Source: Xanthomonas vesicatoria ATCC 35937 (lineage in GTDB: Bacteria; Pseudomonadota; Gammaproteobacteria; Xanthomonadales; Xanthomonadaceae). From it: a stretch of 64,000 bases of DNA. The stretch spans positions 2,790,001 through 2,854,000 of the forward strand of contig NZ_CP018725.1 in NCBI RefSeq assembly GCF_001908725.1. The letters run 5' to 3'. Within the stretch, counting starts at the first letter, position 1, and every line of letters starts with the position of its first letter. Positions 56,102 through 64,000 of this stretch are shown piece by piece. Below the pieces are notes generated by a model. The model saw nothing but the letters and a program-made list of their open reading frames with translations, searched no databases and was not told where the DNA came from. The translations under genes and the position numbers were made by a program.

Positions 56102-56548
56102 GCGTGCGCGCATTGTGCCGGATGCGCGCGTGATGCGCTGTCGGCGCTGGCCGCAATCTTCCCTGGCGCTGATGCACGTGCGCCGTGCTGTCGAGCGCGC
56201 AGGCGCGCTGCAATCCGATGCAGCCCCTCATTACCAATGCCGTGCGGCGCAGCATTCGACGCCGCGTGCGGATCGCGCGACGTCAGATGGATGTGGCCGC
56301 CGGCCGGCGCATCGACGCTGCCCGGCAGCGCCGCGTCGGCCAGCACCGGAGTCAGAGCGGTGCACATTCCCGCGCCGCGATCGCATGACAGCCGGCGTGC
56401 GAACTGCGTGATCGCGACCGCAGGTCGAACAAGGGCAGGCCATCAAGCGGCGGGCCAACCGCATCCACCGGGCAAACGTCGCAAATGCGATGGGCCGGGG
56501 TCATCGCCCGGCCCATCGCGTTGCTTGCTGAGCGGGCCTGCGCCGCGA
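56102..56548. other. gene-free region
   Basis: No gene recognised between recC and the autotransporter stop apart from the hairpin listed next. Confidence 0.4.
56487..56519 (-). terminator. perfect 13-bp hairpin downstream of the autotransporter
   Basis: GCGATGGGCCGGG and CCCGGCCCATCGC pair perfectly around a 7-nt loop, 30 bp after the autotransporter stop. There is no long T-run. Confidence 0.55.
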
Positions 56549-59500
56549 TCAGTATTTCTTTTCCAGATTGATCATCCAGGTCTGGTCGTTGTTGCTGTCG
56601 CCATCGGTGATGCCGCGGTATTCCAGGCGCGTGGACAGGCCTTGCTCGGTCAGCAATGCCGCGCCGATACCGACCATCAACCGGTTGCGGTCGAACGCAC
56701 TTTGCGCGGTGCGATAGAACGGGCCGCCGCTGAGATCGGCATAGCTCAGCGTGGCATCGCCACGGCCCTGGAAGTCGCGCTGATACTCCACGCGCAACTG
56801 CGGGGTCAGACGTCCCCAGCGCACTTCGCGGCGCCACTCCAGGCGCAGGCCCAGGTTGCCGGTCGTGGTGGCCACATCCATGTCGGCATAGCGCAGTGCG
56901 AACGGCGCCACGCCGTCTTCCGCATAGCCATCCAGCGTGGCACGTGCCACATCCACCCGCGCATACGGGGTGATCTGCACGTCGCCGCGCTGCAGGTCGG
57001 CACCGGTGGACAGCGAGGCGATCCACTGCTTGCCGTCGCGGTTGCCCTCGGCCAGCGAACTGTCGTCGGTGACGAAGCGGCGCAGGTCGTAGGACAACAT
57101 CTGGTAACCCACCAGGGTGTCGAAGAAGAACGCCTTGCCCGGGTGGAAGCTGGCATACAGCGCCATGGTGTACGCGGTGCCCTTGCTGCGGCTGCCGCGC
57201 GTGCCCACATCGCTGTCGTCGCGGCCCCAGCCCAGGCCCGCACCGATCGCCAGCGACTGCGCAACCCGGTAGTCGGCGCCGACGCTCAAGCCGTCGGTCT
57301 GGAAGTCCACCCCATTGCTGTTGGTCTGCCGGTTCAAGCTGCCCGAGCGGATCGCACCGCCGATCCACAGGCCCAGGTCGCCCTGGCCCTGCACACCCTC
57401 GCTGCTGCCCGCCGCCGCCGCCGCCGACGCATCGCGGAAGTCGTTGTCGGCGTCCTGGGTGTCCGGGCTGCACGGCTGCGCCGCGATGCCGCGCTCGGCC
57501 TGGCGGCAATGCGAGGTGGGCTGGAAGCTCACCGCGTTGGTGAAGCTGCCACCACCACGGTGGGTGGCTTCCAGACGGCGCTGGAAGTTGTCGATCTGCG
57601 CACGGGCAAACCGCCGCGTGGACTCGGACTGCGCATCGATCAAGCCACGCACTTCCGCGTCCTGGCTCGGGTCGCGGCGCGGCGCGATGTTGAACACCAC
57701 ACTGGCCGGCACCGAGGTTGCGAAGGCGTTGGACAAGGTGAACTGCACCGTGGCCTGGCCGACGAACGCCGGGTTGGGGGTAAAGGTCAGCATGAAGCTC
57801 GGCGTTTCGGCCATTGCCGCCGCGGCCGGCGACGGGCCGCCGGTGGCGCGCGCCGCGGCGGCGGTGGCAGTGCCGCCCACCCGGGTGATGGTGGCAGTAC
57901 CGGCCGAGGCCGGCAGCACCGCGACCACGGCCGCAGCCACAAACGGCCCGCCGGTGGCATTGCGGGTGATGTCCACCTGCTGTGCTTCGCCGGGCACCGC
58001 CTCCGCGGTCACCGACACCGCCACCGGCCGCGCGTTGACCGTGATGGTCAGCGTGGTGGCCGCCGAGGTGCCGCCACTGCCGCTCGCGGTATAGCTCACC
58101 ACGTCGGTGCCGATGAATCCGGCGTTTGGCGTGTAGACCACATCCAAGCCATTGACCACGGCACTGCCATTGGTCGGCGCAGTGGTAATGGCAATCGCGG
58201 TGATCGTGCCGGTGTCGTTGCCCGTCACCGCCACCGTCACGGCGGTGCCGTCCATGGTCACGGCAGTGTCTGCCACCGCCACCGGCGCGGCGCTGCCCAC
58301 GCTGACGCTGTAGGCCTGCGCCGAGCTGGCAGCACTGGCGTCGGTCACGGTGATGGTGAAGTTGCTGACGCCTTCGGCACTGGGCGTGCCGGACAGCGTG
58401 CCGTCGGCAGCCAGCGTCAACCCGGCCGGCAAGGTGCCGCTGGTCACGCTGAAACGGTAAGGCGCCACGCCGCCGGACACGGTCAATGTCTGGCTATAGG
58501 CGGTGCCATTGACGGCCGGCGGCAACGTGCCCTGCCCGATCACCAGCGTGGCCGCGCCGATGGTCAGTGCATAGCTGCGCGAGGCCTGCGCGGCCGGGCT
58601 GGGCGTGCTGTCGGAGGCAGTGAGGGTGAAGTTGAACGTGCCCGCCACGGTAGGTGTGCCGCTCAGTCCACCGGTGGCCGTGTCCAGCACCACGCCAGCC
58701 GGCAGCGCGCCGCCAGTCAGCGCATAGCTGTAGGGCGCAGTACCGCCGGTGGCCGGAGTGATGGCCGCGGTGTACGCCTGCCCTGCCGTGCCCGCAGGCA
58801 AGGTGGATGCAGGCAGCACCAGGGTCGGGCCAGCTACGGTCAGCGCATACGCCTGCGTGCCGGTAAAGCTGTTGGCATCGGTCGCCTGCACGGTGAAGTT
58901 GAACGTGCCTTCCACTGTCGCCGTACCCGACAGCGTGCCGTTGCTGGCCAGGGTCAGGCCCGCCGGCAACACGCCGCCGGCAATCGCATAGGTGTACGGC
59001 GCGGTGCCGCCACTGGCGCTCAACGCCTGGCTGTACGCAGTGCCACGTGTGGCACCGGGCACCGTGGTCGGTGCGACCACGACTTGCGGGGCAGCGATGG
59101 TCAGCGCATAGCTGCGCGAGGCCTGCGCGGCCGGGCTGGGCGTGCTGTCGGAGGCAGTGAGGGCGAAATTGAACGTGCCCGCCACGGTAGGTGTGCCGCT
59201 CAGCCCGCCGGTCGCCGCATCCAGCACCACGCCGGCCGGCAGCGCGCCGCCAGTCAGCGCATAACTGTAGGGCGCAGTACCGCCGGTGGCCGGAGTGATG
59301 GCCGCGGAGTACGCCTGCCCTGCCGTGCCCGCAGGCAAGGTGGATGCAGGCAGCACCAGGGTCGGGCCGGCCACGGTCAGCGCGTATGCCTGCGTGCCGG
59401 TGAAGCTGTTGGCATCGGTCACCTGCACGGTGAAGTTGAACGTGCCTTCCACCGTTGCCGTACCCGACAGCGTGCCATTGCTGGACAGGGTCAGGCCCGC

Positions 59501-61922
59501 CGGCAATACGCCACTGGCAATCGCATAGGTGTACGGCGCGGTGCCGCCACTGGCGCTCAACGCCTGGCTGTACGCAGTGCCACGCGTGGCACCCGGCACC
59601 GTGGTAGGTGCGACCACGATCTGCGGGGCAGCGATGGTCAACGCATAGCTGCGGCTTCCTTGCGACGGCGTTCCCGAGGTGCTGTCCGTGGCCGTCAGGG
59701 TGAAATTGATTGTAGGTACCGGGCGCCGTGGGCGTGCCGCTCAGCGCACCAGTTGCGCTATTGACCGTGATCCCGGCCGGTAGGACGCCGGCAGCCAGGG
59801 CGTAGGTATAGGGCGCGATACCGCCGCTAGCCGGCGTGATGGCGGCCGAGTAGGCCTGACCGGCGGTTCCCGGTGCCAGCGTGGTGGCCGGCAGGTTCAC
59901 GGCCGCGCCGGCAACCACCAGCGTGTAAGCGCGGCTTCCGGTGGTCGGCGCTCCGCTGTCGGTGGCGCTCACGGTGAAGTTGAAGCTGCCGCTGGCGGTC
60001 GGGGTGCCCGTCAGCACGCCGCTGGCGCTCAGGGTCACCCCGGCCGGCAACGCACCGGCACTGAGCGCGAAGGTGTACGGGGCGGTACCACCGCTGGCCG
60101 ACAGATTTTGAGTGTAGGCGGTGCCCGCCGTTGCCGCCGGCAGCGACGCCGGGGCGATGATCACCACGGCATCGTCGTTGTTGATGGTGCCGGTACCGGT
60201 GGCGCGGGCGATGGTGGCATTGGTGGCGCTGGACAGCACCACGCGATAGGTCTCGTTGGGCTCCACCGAGAGATCGCCGTTGACGGAAATCGCCACGGTC
60301 TGCGTGGTGGTTCCCGGGGCGAAGCTCAGCGTTCCCGAGCGGGCGGCGTAATCGCTGCCAGCCGTGGCGGTACCGTCGGCGGTAGCGTAATTGACCGTGA
60401 CGGTCTGGCCGCTGGCCGTGCTCAGGCTCACCGTGAAGGTGGCCGTGGTGGTGCCGCTGTTGCCCTCGATCACGCTGACATCGTCGATCGACAGCGCCGG
60501 CGCCGTGTCGTCGTTGACGATCGTGCCAAGGCCCTGTGCATCGGCCACATTGGCGCCGGTGACATTGCTGACGTTGACGAAGTAGGTTTCGTCCGGTTCG
60601 TTGAGGGTGTCGCCGTTGACCAGCACGCTGAAGGTGGCGCTGCTGCTGCCGGCGGGAATGGTCCGCCCGCTCAGGCTGGAGGCGACGTAATCCGACCCGG
60701 CGTTTGCGGTGCCATCGGCGGTGCCGATGTCGAAGCTGACGCCGCCGGCACCGGCCGGCTGGCTCAACGACACGGTGAAGGTGGCTGTCGTCGTACCGGC
60801 ATTGCCCTCGTTCACCGAGACGTCGTTGATGCTCAACGACGGCACATCGTCATTGACGATGGTGCCGGTGGCGCTGTTGGGCGAACCCACCACATACCCA
60901 CTGCCCGCGCTGAGGGTGATCACGACCGTTTCGTCGGGCTCCGACGTCGCGTCCGCAGTGGGATCGATGACGATGCTGCCGCTGGTCTGCCCGGCCGGAA
61001 TCACCAGCGGCGAGTTCACCGCCGCGAAGTCAGTGCCCGACGTTGCCGTGCCGCCGATGCTGAAACCGATCGAGACGGCGGTTGACGACGGATTGGTGAG
61101 TGTCACGGTGTAGGTCAGGTTGGTGCCGCCATCCTCGGCCACGCTCGCAGGCGACACCGCGATCGAGGCGGTGGTGACGTCGTCATTGACGATGGTGGCC
61201 GTCGCGCTGGCCGGGCTGCCGGGCGAATAGCCGGTGCCGTTGGCGACGCTGAAGGTCACCGTCTCGTCCGGTTCCACCACGCCATCGGCGATCGGGGTGA
61301 CGCTGAAGCTGGCGGAGGAGGCATTGGGCGGCACCACGACGCTGCTCACCGCACCGGAGTAGTCGATGACGCTGGTGGCGGTACCGCTCCGGGCCAGGTT
61401 CACCGTGGTCGCCGATGTGTTGGTCTGGCTCAACGTCACCGTGTAGACGAAGGCAGCGCCGCTGTCCTCGCTGCTGTTGACCGGGCTGACCGCAATGCTG
61501 GCCGTGCGCGAGGGGTTGATGGTGATGTTGAAGGTGAGGACGTTTTCGTCCTCGTCGCGCAGGTAGAACGTATCGGAGGTCGCAGAATTCCCCCCATGCG
61601 TATAGGTGACCGTCTGGGTGCCGGGGCCACTCTGAAAGCTGAGCTGGATGCTGCCGTTGGCAGTGGAACCGCGGCCATTGGCATCCAGCGGATTGCGCGG
61701 GTCGTCGCCCATGCCGATGTTGGAGGGGCCATCGCAGTTGCTGACGTCGAACGTCACCGAACCGCTCCGATTGATCGTGGCGTTCTGGGTCGAACAATAG
61801 GCCGACGCCCCCTGTGCCCAGACCTGTCCGGGTAGCAGGAGCGCCAGGGCGCAGATCATCACGGCCACCATCCAGCGCATCGGCGCACCGGTGCCTGTTC
61901 CACGCCACTGCGGCTTGTTCAC
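56549..61922 (-). pseudogene. giant autotransporter adhesin, broken by a 4-bp duplication
   Basis: With the CAAT duplication (59705-59712) removed, the gene encodes about 1789 aa: signal peptide (LLLPGQVWAQGA), about four Calx-beta repeats (each ending in an IVNDD motif), then a series of putative-Ig (He_PIG) repeats of the APYTYAL..G.LPAG type. A further Ig-like segment and a C-terminal autotransporter beta-barrel (about 290 aa) ending in aromatic Tyr follow. The barrel would insert in the outer membrane and display the repeats for adhesion. The start is a GTG at 61922 with AGGGGT upstream. As given, translation leaves frame after PTAPGTYN and stops at 58494. Confidence 0.82.
58550..59620. 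repeat. 537-bp near-identical direct repeat within the autotransporter
   Basis: Two adjacent copies (about 58550-59086 and 59087-59623) differ at only scattered bases. Each encodes two Ig-like modules (179 aa). Such a pair can expand or contract by recombination. Confidence 0.8.
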
Positions 61923-62173
61923 GTTTTACCCCTGATGAAGCGCCACCCCGGCGCCGGCACGGTCCTCGTGCCTGAAGGCAATGCCGCCCTAGAGACGTCA
62001 TCCCCTGGCATTGCGAGCGCATTGAAACAGGAACTGACTGCCAGTTAAAGAACAAAAAATTAATACTTCATTCCAGTTCTGAATTGTCCCGGCTTGTGGG
62101 ACGCGGTCGCGACGGGTATCTGTACGGCGACCCCCGACACATGTCGGCGGCGCACCGACGCAGGGAGAGCTGC
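61923..62173. other. divergent intergenic region
   Basis: 250 bp between the autotransporter and the tail-collar genes, presumably carrying promoters for both directions. An AT-rich stretch near 62045-62070 is a possible core promoter. No defined boxes recognised. Confidence 0.35.
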
Positions 62174-62719
62174 ATGAGCGAGTTTTTCATCGGCCAGGTC
62201 ATGCTGACCGGTTTCGCCTTCGCGCCGAAATATTTTGCGCAATGCAATGGCCAGCTGCTGCCGGTCAATCAGAACCAGGCATTGTTCAGTCTGCTAGGGC
62301 CGCGCTTTGGCGGCGATGGCCGGACTACGTTTGCCCTACCTGATCTGCGCGGTCGCACACCGGTCGGGTACGCGCCGTCGGCCGATGCGAACCGGCAGCC
62401 GCCGGTTGCACCGATGGGTCAGGCGGGCGGCGCGGAGGCGGTGACCCTGTTGCCCGCCAACCTGCCCGCGCACAACCACCTGGTGGAATGCAGCAGCACC
62501 GGCGGCAACAACCGCACACCGACCGGCCGCGTGTTTGCCACCAACATGGTCACTTCGGGTGCCGCCACGCCGCTATATGCCGCTCCGGGAACGACGGTTC
62601 CGCTGGCGCCGGCAACGGTCGCGCCCGCTGGCGGTGACCAACCGCATCCGAATCTGCAGCCCTACACCACGATCAATTTCTGCATCGCGCTGTCGGGCAT
62701 TTTCCCCTCGCGCAGCTAA
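62174..62719 (+). CDS. tail-collar domain protein (Mdp type) 1
   Basis: 181 aa, opening FFIGQVMLTGFAFAPKYFAQ with CNGQLLPVNQNQALFSLLG, FGGDGRTTFALPDLRGR and the ending TTINFCIALSGIFPSRS. This is the phage tail-collar fold found in microcystin-dependent-protein (MdpB)-like bacterial proteins. Its role is unclear. It is the first of three tandem paralogues. AGGGAGAG precedes the ATG at 62174. Confidence 0.88.
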   Translation: MSEFFIGQVMLTGFAFAPKYFAQCNGQLLPVNQNQALFSLLGPRFGGDGRTTFALPDLRGRTPVGYAPSADANRQPPVAPMGQAGGAEAVTLLPANLPAHNHLVECSSTGGNNRTPTGRVFATNMVTSGAATPLYAAPGTTVPLAPATVAPAGGDQPHPNLQPYTTINFCIALSGIFPSRS

Positions 62720-62778
62720 ACGCGACCGCATTCGGCTGCGCCTGAACGCGCGGCGCCTCATCGACCAGGAAGGATCAC

Positions 62779-63306
62779 ATGGGCACTCCATTCATCGGCG
62801 AAATCCGCATGTTCGGCTTCGGCCGCACGCCTCAGGGCTGGCAGGCGTGCGACGGCTCGCTGCTGCAGATCTCCGAATACGAAGCACTGTACCTCCTGCT
62901 AGGCAGCTCGTATGGCGGCGATGGGCAAACAAACTTCGGGGTGCCGGATCTACGCGGACGCCTGCCGGTTCACCAGGGCCAGGGCCCTGGCCTGAGCAAC
63001 TACGTGATCGCCCAGAAGAGCGGTACCGAAACGGTGGCCGTGACCGTGCCGCAGATGCCGGCGCATACCCATGTCGCACAGGTCACGACGGTGGCGGCAA
63101 CCAGCCCCTCACCGGCCGGACTCCTGCCCGCGGCGGTCGGTGCCACGCTGTTCTATGCCAGCGACGTGACCGGGGCCACCGCGCTGGCGATGTCCACGCA
63201 GAGCACCTCGTTCACAGGGGGTAGCCAGCCGCACGACAACACGATGCCGACGCTGACGGTGCAGTACTGCATCGCCACCACGGGCATCTTTCCACAGCAG
63301 TCCTGA
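62779..63306 (+). CDS. tail-collar domain protein (Mdp type) 2
   Basis: 175 aa, the second paralogue (FIGEIRMFGFGRTPQGWQAC, YGGDGQTNFGVPDLRGRLP, then VQYCIATTGIFPQQS). AGGAAGG precedes the ATG. It lies 59 bp after the first and is probably co-transcribed. Confidence 0.88.
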   Translation: MGTPFIGEIRMFGFGRTPQGWQACDGSLLQISEYEALYLLLGSSYGGDGQTNFGVPDLRGRLPVHQGQGPGLSNYVIAQKSGTETVAVTVPQMPAHTHVAQVTTVAATSPSPAGLLPAAVGATLFYASDVTGATALAMSTQSTSFTGGSQPHDNTMPTLTVQYCIATTGIFPQQS

Positions 63307-63364
63307 TCCACGGCGCCGCGCCGAGCCGGTCGCGGCCTGCGTCGCTCCACCGGAGGAAATGCGC

Positions 63365-63901
63365 ATGACCGAACCCTATTTCGGCGAAATCCAGTTGTTT
63401 GCCTTCGATTACAACCCATACGGTTGGGCGCTGTGCAACGGCGCAACTCTGCCGGTCATGCAGAACACCGCGCTGTTCTCGTTGCTGGGCGTGGCCTATG
63501 GCGGCAACGGCAGCACCACATTTCAGTTGCCGAACTTCTCCGCGCGCGCCGGCTGCCAGCAGGGGGCGGCGCCGGGTCTGACGCCCCATGCGCTGGGCAA
63601 TGCGTTCGGCTCCGCCTCGGTGAGCCTGTTGAGCACGCAGATGCCCAACCACGAGCACGGCTTCAACGCGTTCTCGCAAGCGGATCCGAGCAAGAAAAGC
63701 GGCACCCCCAGCAGCGGAGCCGCACTGTCGAACTTGAACAGCAACAGCGACCGGCCGTTCAATGCAGTCGCACCCGACCAGCAGTTTTCCCCGACCATGG
63801 TGCTGCCCGCCGGCAACGGCCAGGCGCACGAGAATCGGCAGCCCTATCTGGCCATGAACTTCTGCATCGCGCTGCAGGGCGATTACCCGGTGTTCGACTG
63901 A
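63365..63901 (+). CDS. tail-collar domain protein (Mdp type) 3
   Basis: 178 aa, the third paralogue (YFGEIQLFAFDYNPYGWALC, YGGNGSTTFQLPNF, then AMNFCIALQGDYPVFD). GGAGGA lies 7 nt before the ATG at 63365, whereas an ATG at 63359 would be too close, so 63365 is preferred. Confidence 0.87.
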   Translation: MTEPYFGEIQLFAFDYNPYGWALCNGATLPVMQNTALFSLLGVAYGGNGSTTFQLPNFSARAGCQQGAAPGLTPHALGNAFGSASVSLLSTQMPNHEHGFNAFSQADPSKKSGTPSSGAALSNLNSNSDRPFNAVAPDQQFSPTMVLPAGNGQAHENRQPYLAMNFCIALQGDYPVFD

Positions 63902-63905
63902 GGCC

Positions 63906-64000
63906 ATGCCGCACCTGCGTCTCAGGGTCGCGCCGATCGATCTGGAACCGCCTGCTGCACTGGGCGTGCCAGGCGGCGTGCTTCGGCCCGAGCGCGCCGC
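63906..64000 (+). CDS. partial open frame running off the window
   Basis: An ATG 4 bp after the third collar gene opens a frame without stops to the window end (31 codons, MPHLRLRVAPIDLEPPAALG). Position suggests a fourth operon gene, but too little is visible to name it. Confidence 0.4.
   Translation, partial: MPHLRLRVAPIDLEPPAALGVPGGVLRPERA

Noticed and set aside
54878..59764. A 1628-codon open frame on the plus strand
   Set aside because: It lies antisense to recC and the autotransporter, and its composition (Arg, Gln, His, Ala) is what GC-rich coding sequence gives on the opposite strand; it crosses an intergenic hairpin.
62174..63901. Tail-collar genes as part of a prophage
   Set aside because: No capsid, terminase, integrase or lysis genes are visible, and the neighbours are an autotransporter and repair genes.

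Overview
The window reads as chromosomal DNA of a Xanthomonas species. Coding regions are GC-rich. The bacteriophytochrome has the PAS-GAF-PHY-PAS layout and the Cys13 chromophore site of the Xanthomonas protein, there is a type IV secretion effector with the Xanthomonas-specific C-terminal domain, and dispersed palindromic repeats of the kind common in xanthomonads lie between and even inside genes. No rRNA, tRNA, CRISPR array or complete insertion sequence was seen.

Layout. 0.35-8.1 kb: a BenE-type benzoate symporter, the translationally coupled bphO-bphP light-sensing pair, a Tet-type MFS exporter, and one continuous frame joining an MltB-like lytic transglycosylase to a hexose-6-phosphate mutarotase. 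8.4-11 kb: a small membrane protein, a YchJ protein and a TSUP permease. 11.1-18.7 kb: folE followed by a MukBEF-like condensin locus (MksF/JetA, MksE/JetB, MksB/JetC). The nuclease JetD/MksG is not adjacent, the ATPase has a histone H1-like tail, and an unusual repeat-filled spacer of about 830 bp separates the second and third genes. 18.8-24.2 kb: a five-gene efflux operon (MarR, DUF1656, HlyD-type adaptor, outer-membrane factor, FUSC protein) with the last four genes overlapping by 4 nt. 24.4-38.2 kb: mostly housekeeping and conserved hypothetical genes, including a cardiolipin synthase, a toxin-antitoxin pair whose toxin runs on into a membrane and proline-rich region, a frameshifted esterase, a TetR gene with twin operators, and a pseudouridine synthase.

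38.3-45.3 kb is the accessory region. It holds a decayed type IV effector/immunity pair (frameshifted lipoprotein, effector with an internal TAG), a membrane-anchored Mrr-like nuclease, a distinctly AT-rich two-gene module (ABC-type ATPase of 590 aa plus a 128-aa partner) that looks imported and may be a defence system, and an antitoxin gene followed by the ruins of its ParE toxin. 46.2-56.1 kb holds recC-recB-recD, with dispersed repeats translated in frame inside recD (twice) and recB (once). 56.5-61.9 kb is a very large autotransporter gene of Calx-beta and putative-Ig repeats, broken by a 4-bp tandem duplication. 62.2-63.9 kb has three tail-collar (microcystin-dependent-protein type) genes, and a fourth frame runs off the end.

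Four genes are broken by small lesions: two single-base frameshifts, one CAAT duplication and one in-frame stop. All were judged by eye. The two single-base ones lie in G-rich stretches and could be sequence errors; the CAAT duplication looks genuine.
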